A stretch of 64,000 bases of DNA from Sipunculus nudus (GCA_026874595.1 CM049310.1:19384058-19448057); one strand, 5' to 3'; positions 1-12,020 are shown, numbered from the stretch's first letter. The notes: generated by a model not told the origin, from the sequence alone. Numbers and translations are program-made.

Positions 1-893
1 ATACATGTGCACTTTTTTATGAAATTTTCTATGTTAGAGCACCGTCAAATGGTCAAAAGTAGGTCAACTGGGACAAATCGCGAACTCGATCTGTAACTGG
101 TCAATATCTGCCAACACACCAAAAATCAGGCCAATATCTGCAGGCATTGCGAAAAAAAGTCTGTACATGTGTATTTGTCATGAAATTTCATATTTTTCAT
201 GAAATTTTCTAAGTTAAGGAGTTGTAAAACGTTCAAAAAAAGGTCAACCAGGACGAAACCCAAACTCGATCTGTAACTGGTCATTATCTGCCCATACACA
301 AAAAATCAGGCCAATATCTGCAGGCATTGCGAAAAAAAATCCGTACATGAGTATTTGTCATGAAAATTTCTATTTTTCATGAAATTTTCTAAGTTTAGGA
401 GCCGTAAAACAGTCAAAAGTAGGTCAACTGGGACGAAACGCCAACTCGATCTGTAACTGGTCATTATCTGCCTACACACCAAAAATCAGGCCAATATTCG
501 CAGGCATTGCGAAAAAAAGTCCGTACATGGGTATTTGTCATGAAATTTCTATTTTTCATGAAATTTTCTAAGTTTAGGAGCAGTAAAACGGTCAAAAGTA
601 GGTCAACCGGGACAAAACGTGAACTCGATCTGTAACTGGTCTATATCTGCCCACACTCCAAAAATCAGGCCAATATCTTCAGGCATTGCGAAAAAAAGTC
701 CGTACATGTGTATTTGTCATGAAATTTCTATTTTTCATGAAATTTTCTAAGTTTAGGAGCCGTAAAATGGTCAAAAGTAGGTCAACCGGGACGAAACGCG
801 AACTCGATCTGTAACTGGTCTATATCTGCCCACACACCAAAAATCAGGCCAATATCTGCAGGCATTGCGAAAAAAAGTCCGTACAACTGTTTG
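1..893. repeat. Satellite-like tandem repeat, ~180-bp period, about 5 copies
   Basis: The word GGTCAAC recurs at 62, 242, 422, 601 and 780, a spacing of 179-180 bp, and the sequence between anchors is nearly identical. Each unit has the same order: GTCAAAAGTAGGTCAAC, an ACTCGATCTGTAACTGG block, CCAAAAATCAGGCCAATAT, a GCAGGCATTGCGAAAAAAA block and an AT-rich CATGAAATTT doublet. The array enters from the left edge in mid-unit and stops near 893, so its full length is unknown. Short ORFs on the minus strand here simply read through the repeat. Confidence 0.93.
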
Positions 894-976
894 ATTTCGG
901 AATGACAGAAGGACGGAATGATGGACATGGGTAAAACTATATGCCCCGGCCACTTTGTGGCGGGGGCATTAAAATA

Positions 977-1265
977 CATCTCAACAATAAGGTTGAGATA
1001 TTCTTAAGTAGACTAGTGTATTTCAGGATATTTTAAAATAAACTTTTTCTAAAATATTCAGATATTCTCATGTAAACTAGTGTATTTCAGGATATCCCAA
1101 AGTGAACTGGTTGACTTCTGGATATCATAATGAGAACTAGTGTATATTGGAATATTCCCATCTCAACAGTGACTATCCCCATCTTAACTGTTGAGATGGG
1201 AATTCCTATCATAACTAAAGTTGAGTTCCGAACTCAACTGGATTCCCATCTACACTGTGACATAT
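977..1265. repeat. MITE-like interspersed repeat, copy 1
   Basis: This copy starts at a TCAACAATAAGGTTGAGATA hairpin, goes through AAGTAGACTAGTGTATTTCA and ends at CCCATCTACACTGTGACATA. The same ordered blocks recur at 2187-2525 in the same orientation. It is rich in short inverted pairs of the form GTTGAGATGGGAATT/AATTCCCATCTCAAC. No coding capacity is seen. A non-autonomous DNA element is likely, but the exact ends were not resolved. Confidence 0.7.
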
Positions 1266-1269
1266 ATAT

Positions 1270-1307
<38 letters not shown>

Positions 1308-1309
1308 TA
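1262..1309. repeat. (TA)n microsatellite
   Basis: About 48 bp of alternating TA with one interruption, directly at the right end of the preceding MITE-like repeat. Confidence 0.95.
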
Positions 1310-1669
1310 AACATTTTATGTGAAAATGTGCTGTAGAACACAGAGGAATAAAATTAAAATATTTGGTAGACTACCAGTTTTGCAGATTTGTACATTAACA
1401 TATTTTGTGCTTTTTTGTCTGTCTGCTAAAATTAAATTGCTATTAAAAATGTTAAAAAATAAAAAGACAACCCCAGTAAACCTATGAATGTAATAATTCA
1501 GAATTTATTTTAAGCTCAAGTAACTTGTTTTAGTCACTAATTTTATAATGTTATCATTAAATATTAAGATTATACTTTTTAAGATATATATTATTATGAA
1601 ACAATCAGCATGATTAAACCAAATAACTGAATGAAGCAGATTAATAGCTAGGATTTTAATATGGCCTAA

Positions 1670-1855
1670 GTGAAATCAGAATTTCAATCTCGCCCAGGCG
1701 AGATTGAAATCCGACATATACTCATAACAGGATTTTAATCTTGCCAAGGCGGAATCAAAATTTCAATCTTGCCTAGGCAGATTTTAAATTCGCCTAGGTG
1801 AGATTGAAATTTTAATGTCTCCTATGGGAAATCAAAATTTCAATCTCCTTGACAG
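1670..1855. repeat. Palindrome cluster built on CTAGGCGAGATTGAAAT-type words
   Basis: Positions 1681-1710 form a perfect palindrome with 14-bp arms (ATTTCAATCTCGCC and its complement) around a 2-bp centre. Degenerate versions of the same half-site (TTTCAATCT plus GCCTAGGC-like cores) continue in alternating orientation up to the start of the SINE. The block resembles remains of several nested short inverted-repeat elements. Confidence 0.75.
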
Positions 1856-2080
1856 TCGAGGGGTTAAATGCTTGGCTCTCTCCGCTGGCGACCCGGGTTC
1901 GATCCCTGGCATGGCTATGAGAGTGTGTTGTAGTTGCCCTTCCAAGGCTGGTGGTTTTTCTCCAGGTTCTCAGGTTTCCTCCATCTCTACAGTCTACCGA
2001 ACGCCATCATCAGAGCTAGGAGAGTGCCTTGATTAGTTATAATAACTATTTGTACAATTCATGTTAAATAAATAAGTTTA
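1846..2080 (+). mobile_element. tRNA-derived SINE (Ser/Leu-like head)
   Basis: The head resembles a class-II tRNA. It has an A-box-like AGTCGAGGGGTTAAATGC near 1852-1870 and a B box GGGTTCGATCCC at about 1894-1905. A tRNA-unrelated body follows, with the block TTCTCAGGTTTCCTCCATC that recurs in metazoan SINEs, then an AT-rich tail (TTAAATAAATAAG). It would be transcribed by RNA polymerase III and mobilised by a partner LINE. No cloverleaf can be completed, so it is not a tRNA gene. The ends are approximate. Confidence 0.72.
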
Positions 2081-2186
2081 TGTATTTTATATCTGCCTGG
2101 ATTCTAATTTTGCCTGTGACATATTCATATATTCTTGTGTCCACTTAAAAGATATAAAAAATATATCTTACTTATCTCACTTAAAA

Positions 2187-2525
2187 ATATATCTTAACTA
2201 TAAGGTTGAGATATTCTTAAGTAGACTAGTGTATTTCAGGATATTTTTAAATAAGCTGATTCACTTGGTAACATCTAGAAACTAAAATATTCAGATATTC
2301 ACATGTAAACTAGTGTTTTTCAGGATATCCCAATGTGAACTGGTTGACTTCTGGATATATCCAAATGTGAACTAGTGTACTAGTTGAGATGGGAATAACA
2401 GTGACTATCCCCCTCTCAACTGGTGAGATGGGAATTCCCATCTAAACTAGTTGAGAAGGGAATTCCCATCTCAACTGGTTGATCCAAACTCAAATGGTTT
2501 CCCATCTACACTGTGACATATATTT
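2187..2525. repeat. MITE-like interspersed repeat, copy 2
   Basis: Direct-orientation relative of the repeat at 977-1265. Both share the GGTTGAGATATTCTTAAGTAGACTAGTG start block and the CCCATCTACACTGTGACATA end block. This copy has extra palindromic modules (GGGAATTCCCATCT-type) inside, so it is longer than copy 1. The two copies bracket the palindrome cluster and the SINE. Confidence 0.7.
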
Positions 2526-3890
2526 ACTTGTACTCTGTAATATATAAAAATTTCGGCCTGAAACCTTTCAATCACGCAATAAGGGAAAAAAAGGTTATGA
2601 GCCTGAGAGTTATACCAAAGGATATATTAATAATTCTAAAAAAATTTAAAGATATGACCAAATGAGCTAAAGATTAAATTCCAGGAAAGTTTGCAAAAAT
2701 TCTTGATAGAGTTACCAAGTGGTATGCATGGCAAGAGATATTAATGGAATGCTCAACACTTTCCAAAAGTTGGACAAAATTTAAGGTACTGATTTTTTAT
2801 TAATGCTAATAACTTAAAACATTTGCAAAATTCAGACCTAATTTTGGGTATACAATTGAATTTAGATTCAATAAAGATATCTCTGAAAAAAGAATTCAGC
2901 TTCAGCAATTCTCATCTGAAGTGAGTAAAAAAATACCCCTAATCTTTAGTGCATTATGTTCGGGTCCATAACTGCAAGAAATTACGCAATACTGACCTAA
3001 TTTCTTGTATGTACATAGGAAATGTATATCTAATATTATCAAAAACAGATCAGTGGTTTTGATATTTGGCAGTCATGAAGTGTAACAACCCATGGGTTTT
3101 TAAATCAGTGAAAAATTGAGGTTTTTCTTAATATTCATAGGTCCAAAGGTTCTAAAAATGTGCCCAGTTAACAGATGCCCGGCCAGCTGGAAGATGGAAG
3201 AAGAACCATGACAATAGCTCAGATGACTTAAAGTCAGCTGAGCTAAAAATAATATTATGTATGTGAAGTTCTAATGAGTTACACTCACTTTTTTTTATAT
3301 CTGATGAGGGAGATATGATTTTATTAGCTTTGTTGGTAACAATCTAGGTTATTTGTATGAAAAATATAAAACTTATGAACCACTATTGGATTGGATGAGC
3401 TATGTTACAAAATTATAGGTCCAGAAATTGCTGAAAGGAGCAACTTTAGGAGCATCATCCTTGACCTGCTGAATTTACTGATGGCATAACCTATTATGCC
3501 TCTTTTAACAACAGTTTCATAAACATTTTCAGTACTCAACTTATGAGTGATGCTACAATTTATAATTATTATCTTCTCTTTCTCAGTACTGAACTTTGTT
3601 CACATGTTATAACTTTTCTGCAGGAAATAAGTACTATATATAATATAGGAGAAAACAAGACTGACATGGGTAGAAGTATAACCTCCAATGAACCTTGCTA
3701 AGAGCTAAATACTATGGAAACAATGTCACAATCAAAGGATAAGAATGATGCTGTATATAACAATTAATACCCATCCAGTATGGTACTCAGTAGATTGTGT
3801 ACCTCAGCCAAGACAACAGTCATCCTTAACCTGCCTCTTTATCAGGGTGCACAAAAAAGTTATATGGCACTTGTCCCCTCTATCCATAAA
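2526..3890. other. Non-coding stretch, nothing recognised
   Basis: AT-rich sequence. Frames are broken on both strands, and no RNA gene, mobile-element terminus or tandem repeat could be supported. Confidence 0.6.
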
Positions 3891-3892
3891 GT

Positions 3893-4140
3893 TTCAGGAG
3901 TCCTTTCTGTGGTAGAGCACAGGGCTCAAAGCCAGGAGGTCCTGAGTTCAAATCTCAGCCGAGGAGCAGTGAGATTTTCACAGTGGGCCCCAACCTAGGG
4001 TGAGCAATCTGCAGGCTTAATGGGAAGGCTGTACCCCACGGCTGTGTATCACTCACAAACAAATTTGTCTTTGGAAGGTTCCTAACTGATATGACCTAGC
4101 AATGGGGTGGATTACACAATCAGGACCTGCAGGTGCGGTA
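3893..4140 (+). mobile_element. tRNA-derived SINE, second family
   Basis: A tRNA-like head contains an A-box region GTGGTAGAGCAC (about 3910-3921) and a B box GAGTTCAAATCTC (about 3944-3956) at tRNA-like spacing. An unrelated body follows (GGGCCCCAACCTAGGGTGAG, then a run ending near TGCGGTAGACACTGG). The body differs from the SINE at 1846-2080, so two families are present. No poly(A) tail is obvious, and the right end is uncertain because an hAT element begins 50 bp further on. Confidence 0.65.
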
Positions 4141-4180
4141 GACACTGGGCCTGGGTGAGATCAGAATATTAAATAAAATG

Positions 4181-4188
4181 ACATGAAG
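4181..4188. repeat. Left target-site duplication of the hAT element
   Basis: ACATGAAG lies immediately left of the element end and is identical to 5139-5146. Eight base pairs is the duplication length typical of hAT transposons. Confidence 0.88.
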
Positions 4189-5138
4189 CAGGGTTGGGAA
4201 AATGCCAGCATTTTCTAGGTTTTGCCATGCTAGCGGCATTTTCTGGAATTTCCTAGCATAATGTGAATACCTGGCATAATCAGGCAAATTCTCAGCTTTT
4301 ATTTTAAGTTTGTATATAAAGGTCAAATACTTACTTAGCATCCCAGTTTCATAGTGTGATTTGCCCTGGCCCTTCATAGTTTGAGATCAAAGGGCCTTTG
4401 ATTTGAACACTACTCTAAACCATGGGCTGCATACCCCATTGATCACTTCACAGTTTGATGTCAAAGGACCTCTGGAACTGCCTACCACCCTGACAACAGA
4501 GACTGTTATAAACAGCATTAAGCCCACTCTGTTGAGAAAACAGGAAAAGTTTGTCCTGCCTTGAGTCAGATAGCTAGGAGACTATTGAAGATGCCTGCCA
4601 GTTCAGCCTCCCTTGAAAGGGTATTTTCTAACTTTGGATATCTGCAATCAAAGATACAGAACAGATCAGGCACCCAGAAGGCAGCCAATATGGTTACCTG
4701 TTACAGATTCCTCAGAGGCAGTCATGAGATAGATTGGTAAAACTCTTTAATTAATATGAGATATTCTGACTTCAAAATGGATTGCATCAGTAAAGAATAT
4801 AAGCAACTGATATATTTTTTTCACAGGTGTTTACTTGATCACTGGGTGTTGTTTTGTGTGTTACCAAATTCAATATTCAATGCATAACATTCAATATACA
4901 TTTAAGATATGCAGTATTATTTTTATGCATGAACAATATGTGCTTTATGTGGTTGTCACAAATGAAAACTTGGCAACTCGCCTGTTTCTGTTTTTTTTTT
5001 CAGAGACCTCCCTTCAAAATTTCATAGATTTTGCCAGAAAATTCCAGGATATGCCATTTTTAGAGTTTTTTCCATGCCTGAAAATTCCGGAATATACTAC
5101 TGGAGTATTCTGGGGTGAGAAAATGATGCCCAACCCTG
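4189..5138 (+). mobile_element. hAT-superfamily DNA transposon, internally decayed (950 bp)
   Basis: The left end reads CAGGGTTGGG and the right end CCCAACCCTG, a perfect 10-bp inverted pair. It is flanked on both sides by the 8-bp duplication ACATGAAG. Both ends and the duplication length fit the hAT superfamily. Sub-terminal sequence is also partly complementary (TGCCAGCATTTTCT-like words left, AAATTCCAGGATATGCC-like words right). Inside, on the + strand, sits a recognisable hAT C-terminal dimerisation region (4522-4740). The rest of a transposase is missing or unreadable, so the copy is non-autonomous and probably arose by internal deletion. Confidence 0.88.
4522..4740 (+). pseudogene. hAT transposase C-terminal dimerisation domain remnant
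   Basis: An open stretch ends in TAA at 4738-4740 and contains SQIARRLLKMPASSASLERV, then FSNFGYL and a basic KIQNRSG segment, then CYRFLRG. The PASSASLERVFS block with the following NR and hydrophobic C-terminus matches the layout of the hAT dimerisation domain, which helps assemble the transposase. A stop just upstream (4519-4521) and the absence of the catalytic RNase-H-like part show that only the 3' end of the gene survives. It lies wholly inside the element delimited by the terminal repeats, which supports both calls. Confidence 0.82.
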
Positions 5139-5146
5139 ACATGAAG
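5139..5146. repeat. Right target-site duplication of the hAT element
   Basis: ACATGAAG abuts the right terminus CCCAACCCTG and is identical to 4181-4188. Confidence 0.88.
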
Positions 5147-5835
5147 TGAGTGCTACCACCCTGTCACATATTCCCAAACTGAAATGGAACTTTACAGATG
5201 TAATTACTTAGTTAAACAATTAGATCAGTCAGTATTAAAACAATGGAGGCGGTTAATTAAAAAAAAAGTTTCAGTAGTCTTTACTGGCTAACATTCAAAA
5301 CAAGCAACAAACAATCAAAAGATGGCAAACACAGGTGAATACATAACCTTCTTGCTTGAGGTAAAGTTTTAATTAAGACCCAAGATCAGTATAGATGAAT
5401 GAAAGAAGGGAACAAGATACACTGGGCAAATACAAACAGCTCATTGGTGAAGTGCAGGAAAGAAAAGAAAGCCATAAACACAGTAGAGCTAGTCTACAGA
5501 TATTGTTAGGACACCTCTAGAAGGTCACAGAGATCGATCAACATTTGTTGTAATCTTGGATATCTTGCCCAGTTGATACTGAAAGTCCCAATCATCCAGC
5601 AAGGATCAATTCATCTATCATTTGTTGAGACTGGGTTTATATTTTGCAAGTGCCTGGATTACAAGTGCCTGGATTACAAACAAATTGGAAATCACTTTCA
5701 GATATCTTTATTGATAAATGAAATAAATTTTGTATCCAAACCCTCATGTGAAAGGTTCATTTTGATTTCAAGGTCATATAAAACTGAAGCAAATGTATCT
5801 AAGAATTATTTATCTTTACATTAAATGATTGTACA
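5147..5835. other. Non-coding stretch, nothing recognised
   Basis: No gene or element is supported. A short direct repeat of AAGTGCCTGGATTAC occurs near 5648-5675. Confidence 0.55.
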
Positions 5836-5997
5836 ATTCCACACATGACAGATTTACATAATAATCTCAGAACCTCACACATTTTTAGTATTCCACACAT
5901 GACAGATTTACATAATAAACTCAGAACCTCACACAATTTTAGTATTCCACACATGACAGATTTACATAATAATCTCAGAATCTCACATATTTTTAGT
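5836..5997. repeat. 54-bp minisatellite, 3 copies
   Basis: ATTCCACACATGACAG starts at 5836, 5890 and 5944, an exact 54-bp period, with only a few substitutions between units. Because 54 is a multiple of three, open frames run through the array on both strands. Those frames are a by-product of the periodicity and not genes. Confidence 0.95.
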
Positions 5998-8900
5998 ATT
6001 GATGAATCAAAGTTGAAAAAGTATGATGCAACAGGAATGGCTGTCAACAAATAATATTGAAAAGTATAAATAGTAGTGCTTGTTGGAAGAAAACCAAGTT
6101 GCCAACTAGGGGACGCTATCTACATCAAATAATAAATTCAACTGGGTCCCCATGTGCAAACATGTTTGTGTACAGAGAGCTGACTTATAAGTTTATAATT
6201 CTTGCTTAATTCATTTATTTCAAATCGAGTTTTGACACCCAAAGTAAGAAAAAAATAGCAAATCTATTGTGTTTTATTTCCATGTGTGTCCAGGTCATGA
6301 AATGAAAATTTTTTTTTTATTCTTTCTATTAAATATGCATTCTTTCAGACATTTTCATAGCATCAAGAGCCCTCCTGAATACATCTTCCTTCACATTTAA
6401 TGGAGTAAACTCTTAAAAAAGATGACTTAGAAACACTATGGTGTGCTCTTGATGACCAAACTTATTTTACCATTCAGTAAATGTTATAATCCTTCACTGC
6501 AAATAATGCAAATAGTTTCCATTCCCACCACAATTTACTTATGAATACAGATTATCAGATTTCCCTCCAAAGATTGATCAATCATTCAGAAAAGAAAAAA
6601 CAGGAAAAGAAGATAACATTTTTATCACACTTAAACTATATCACAAGCAAGTCTGAAACTAATGTTTGATCAATGGCAACCTGATAAAAAGCACATTATG
6701 TATCAAACAGGCCATACAAACCCCCCAAAATCACTGTAATATATGTAATTAAAAGTGAAAAATCAAGGCTAATGACATCAGTGATGTAGATCATTTTCTC
6801 CATGAATGGTGCATAAAAACAGAAAATGCCATGAGTCTTCCAGATGGAATATCCAGAACAATTACTGCGACAATCTTTTTCCCTGTTACAGACAATGGAG
6901 AGGCGTGCGAGGGCTTAACCCACTTTCACTGGCTGCCAAATAAATAAAGGTCCGGAAACGCAATCCTTTTAATGCATCAAGCTGTGAACACTGGCAATAC
7001 TGACTAAAGAAATCTAATGTGTTTTTAAATTGATCAGTCTTCGGCACAGGACATAAATCTATTAGGTTTGATCGGGCTGAAGCTCGTTTCAATATGAATC
7101 CACGGCATGTTCAGAGGTGGTAGGCCTGGGCGTCACCAGTAAATGACTTCCATGATTACCAGTTGGACTGATGAGGTCCACGGGGGATCCACAAAAACTC
7201 CCTCCGAGCTTGCTGAACAATTTCGCCTTCCATCTGCTGCACAACTGCAGGTTTTTGTATTAGCAATCACAACGTCTCCTCAACAATGGCAGACGGCATG
7301 TAGTTCAACAAGACAAATGAGACATCATTGAACTAATCATATTGATTACCTGCTTGAAAAATCCCCTGACTATTTATAGACACCAGTCTATTCATTACCC
7401 ATTCTGGCCATGTGCTAAGGATACACTTTATCACTTACACAGGCAACCATTACAGGGGAACTTTTGTTTTACAGAATCTGACAATGTTCAGTTTTAGAGA
7501 CTGAATTGAACTAAAAATGACTAAAAGCTATCAATTGTATGATGAAAATGAGAAATATGCATGAACTCTAATCACTGAAGGTGTAAAGAGAGTGTGACAT
7601 GTTACTAACCAGTAAGCATGAAATCTGAAAATGCCCAGAAACATTTGAGATAATGCTGATTCTTCATTCAGCATATGACATTTTAAAGAGATAAAAAAGA
7701 CATTCATCCTTCCACTTATATTTAAATTAAACATATATGTCCTATCTACTGATCTTTTTTATATGTAGGTAAAACCTGTTTAAAACATTGCCTGACAAAG
7801 TATTATAAAGTAAGAAAACAAAACATGATACCTTAAGATAAACATGTTTCAGGCTTCAAAATAATTTCTTTTCTTTTTTTTAAGAAGAGCTGATTATGTC
7901 TTCTTCATGAATAATGCATGAAACGCATGAACCAATAAATGACATCTGGAATACACTTGCAGTCCTTCCCATAATGCATCTCTGAAAAACTTCCTAATTC
8001 ACTTCATAGTTTCAGGTAATGCTTGCACAATTTTATATTCCTTCATTTGCTGAAAGCAGCCTGCATAATAAATGACTTACTGATAGCTACAAGCAGTATT
8101 GCTTGAACCAATACATGTTGCTAAATCAGCAAAATCACACGGTCATTTGGAAGACTGGAACATATTTACAGCATGTACAATGGAGTACCAAGACTCTCGT
8201 ATACCCTGCAATATGAACAGTGTCAAGTACACTTACAGAGCCATATCAATTGACTTACAAACGTATTAGTCACATGCAAACTGTTAAGAGGACTTGTCCC
8301 GGGTAGGGATCTTCTATACCTGTAATTAAAGTGTCTGTACCTGGCATAATGAATTAATTCTAGGAACATGATTCTTACATACTCAGTCATGGTGTAGAGT
8401 GTGTAAAAATTGATGGAATATTGTATGTTCTATTCAAAACAACCGAAAAAGATGGGACTGAAATGCAGGTATTTTGTTGATATAAATATTTACCAGTTGC
8501 TTGAAAAAAGCAACAGAGCACAATACTATGCAAACTGTGAGATAAATAATTAAGTATATGAATTCTGCTATCAAGCATTGCTGGTGAATGACATATGACC
8601 TCTTGATGCCTGGTTCACAGAGTACATACACCTCTCTGATACCTTGTACCATGAATAAAGATCAAAGCTTATAATTTCATATTCCAGAGTGAACCCATTT
8701 CCTGGCAGGAAAAAAATACTACTGATCTTGCAGGGAAAAAGAAGGGGCATTAATTGTGATTTATTAAATGCTGTCAACCCATCTACGAGCACTGTCATTG
8801 TTGACATCAGCCAGAGGAAAACCCCTGTTGCAGAAATTTCCAGATATGAACATAAGCTGAGTATTTCTGACACTGTCTGCACCAATTTATCAGGAATGAT

Positions 8901-11546
8901 TGAAGGCATCATTATTGCTAGATTTCACTCATTTCTAAATACTGCCCATGATATCACACTTGCATCAGCGAATCAGAAGAGGGCTATGTTGCTGCACTGG
9001 ATGCAATACTCTTAAATTACATAACATAACCACATGGTAATAAATGTCTTGATCATTAACCTTTAACTTAAAATTATAAACATTTTACTTAAGGAATAAT
9101 TAATATTAAACTATGAGTATCATTCAATCCCAAATAAAAGTGTGAACTGATAGCTCTAACAGTTTTGAATGGACCCTGTAGATGGCAGCACCTGTTTAAT
9201 CACGTTTACCATATTTTCCCCATACCACCTATTGAGGATCTTTAACTTATGTGTATTGTGGATAAATGGAAACAAAAATAAACACATTCACCAAATCTGC
9301 ATCATACACTGCTTAAATGCTATGTTGATATATGTATATATATTATCATGTGTATGTATCAAAATTATGAAACTTTACAAAACACAGCTGGAATTACAAA
9401 CAACCAAATCCATAAGCCTCTGAATAAGGTTTATTCTTAATACAGTAACATATGGCAAGAAATACTTGAAAATGTGACTCGGTGGTCATTAAGCATGTTT
9501 CTGAGATTGTACTACCTCTGTATGACATATCTCATACTCAGCGTCTGACACATCTTTGTAAATGGAATGAAAATAGGTAAAAAGGCAACACTTTGGATTA
9601 TACAGCTAATAAATGGTATGTCACATTTATTATACATACAAGTTTAACACTGAGCATCTGCAAGTACCATGCACAGTAATTCTTGCAATAAATATAAAAC
9701 AATACTTAAACCATGATAAAACCAAATTTAACTGCAAGACTCAAAATCAAAACTGCAATCAAATGAACTTTTGAATCTTGAAACCTCTCTCCACTGGAAT
9801 TTTTAAAAATTTTCGCCTTCACTTAAAAGCTATCAAGATCTCAATGAGTAAAATTCATATGATGCTTATAATATACATGTACACAAATCAATATGTAGAT
9901 TTAAAGTAAACTGAAGTCAGGCTAATTACCATGAAACATCCCCAAAAACCAGCTGTTACCAGAGTATCGTCTAGAGCTGGGATGTGCCTTTTAATGTCAT
10001 GTAAATATTCATCCTAGGTCAGCAGTGCTCTTTGTGTTGTAACTGGATTTCCTGCGGTCACACTGCTGTGGTAATTGTCATCAACTTGGCAATAAATTTT
10101 GAGATTGCCAAATTTGCTAACATCCAGGAAAAAGCAGGCTCCTACCAGTAGCAGAGATGGCCTGAGATCAATTAATAATTGCATCCCCACATCGTGGCAA
10201 ATATTAGGTCCCTCAAGCTGAAATCTCACCTTATTATCAGGTTAAAAGGGGAGATAAAGGAAGGGAATCTTGGTGCCAATTTAGACCTATCCTATTTCCC
10301 CTGAAGATAATCCAGCTGTCTCGTTCTTGCACCATTCCATCATTCTGCTTGATTACAAAGGGAACGTTACCCGCCTGACCTCAACTGCCTTCTGGCCTCT
10401 CGCCACATTTAAAGCCTACCCATGATGCATCCCCTCCCTATCTGATTGTGAATTTACTCAGAATTCATCCCCCTAGAAGGGTCACCTCAAGTTGAGCTTG
10501 ATAATGTCAACAATATGCAAATACTACTTCTGTGAAGACTGACAGCTGCTATAAATACAAACTGAAGCAGCAATTTGTAATTTGATTGTCATTTTAAAAC
10601 CAATCAGTTGATTTTTAATTTTATGCACAAAATACTTTCACTCAAGCCTATTTGCATGTATATGTTAGAGGTATTCTTTATTTATCATTATTTTATGCAC
10701 AGAATGAAATAACTGTTGAATAAAGAAATCTGAATTCATTCTAGTTTTTTTTTAATAACAAATCATTTTTATAAGAAAAAAATATTGTTTAAAAATGATG
10801 ATGATATATGCAGCAGATACTGATTTTACCATAGGAAATCTAAAACTGTATAACTCAACACTTATCATGAATCACAACTGTGCCTGTAGTAGTGGAAACA
10901 AGTACATCCAGAAAATTCACAAAATGATGAAGGAATCAAAGGTCTCCACTAATGTTGTTCAACAGATAAAGGTATCCAACATCAACATGCGTAGCTCATT
11001 TTATAGGGGCCTAATCACTTTATAAAGCACGTTGAATTAACATGAAAAATAGCCTCTTTGACCTAAAACTGTTTGCTAAATCCTGTAAACGAGTGTTAAA
11101 AACAATGGACAGGGTGTGATCACAGGTGTCAACATAATCACAGTGCATGCATCACCTGGCCCACAACAGGTGTCAATCAGGAGATGCCCTGACTGACTTG
11201 GCCCAAAAATTGTAATACATGTTCCTGCTGGCTGAAACACCATGTGTTGCGGCTCACAATCAGACCTCCGGTCACACTGCCTTGTTATGATAAACAGACA
11301 GGTGGACTCTGTTTAACAACACACAGAGGCATAACAAGGTGTTAAACAGCCATATGCAAGGTACTGAGGCTGTGTGCTGGGATGGTTTTTACTTGGAATG
11401 TTTGTATAAAGAAAAACTGAACTGAAAGTGTGAAAGAATAGGCATAATATTGCTCCTGATAACTATTTCATTTTAAGGCAAGTTATGCAGCAATACAGAA
11501 TAAGAGCTTACGATAAATATTTATTAGAAGGGGATTAATATGAGTT
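5998..11546. other. Long intergenic stretch, no gene recognised
   Basis: About 5.5 kb without a supportable coding exon. The longest open frames (about 8571-8912 minus, 8689-9015 plus) overlap each other and resemble no family. Two less AT-rich islands stand out, 9985-10560 and 11090-11400. They contain short motif clusters (TAATTG/TAAATATT words, and repeated CAGGTGTCAA words with a 10-bp inverted pair) and could be regulatory, but nothing in the sequence proves this. Confidence 0.5.
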
Positions 11547-12020
11547 TGTTAACAAGAGCACCACAAATGTGCATAATACACCCGTGACCCGTCGCCTATC
11601 TGGTGACTTCTGTCACCTCATTATATATGCGTGAATTTTGATGATAATGTAATTCAGGTGAGAAACTCTGTTGGTAAATATGTATGTATGAGTTTTATGA
11701 ATATCCATATGATTTTTGGTAAGTCACCAAGGTGCCTCCAAAGTGCGGTGACCTTTGACTTGAATAAATATGTATGGATTTTGCTGGAAATCGAACTTAG
11801 ATGAGATATTTTTATTGATTAAGATTTCTTATGAGTTTTATTAAAATCAGTCCTTAATATTCTTCATAAGTTATTGCAGCAACACCACAAAGTAGCCTAG
11901 TGACCTTAATAAATATCTGTGAATGTTGCAAATGATTGAACTTGGGTGAGAAAGGTGTTGGCAAGTAATTATGGTGAGTTTCGTGAAAATCCATCAAAGC
12001 CCCGGTAGATTGTTGCAGAG
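11547..12020. repeat. Degenerate interspersed repeat with about 3 internal sub-units
   Basis: Starts near AACAAGAGCACCACAAATGTG and contains three diverged sub-units. Each has a TGTGAAT/TGTATGGATTTTG block, a GAACTT(A/G)G(A/G)TGAGA block, a GAGTTT-ATGAAAATCCAT-like block and a TTGCAG end. Period about 140-160 bp. No ORF. It resembles an old non-autonomous element; the superfamily is not assigned. Confidence 0.5.

Noticed and set aside
1852-1912. Functional tRNA gene in the SINE head
   Set aside because: No complete cloverleaf; a SINE body and an AT-rich tail follow.
5799-6054. Repetitive proteins encoded on both strands over the 54-bp minisatellite
   Set aside because: Open frames on both strands follow from a period divisible by three; there is no start, splice or family evidence.
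8571-9015. Overlapping open frames on both strands (113 and 108 codons)
   Set aside because: No recognisable domain, no splice or promoter context, and each is explained by chance in a low-stop stretch.
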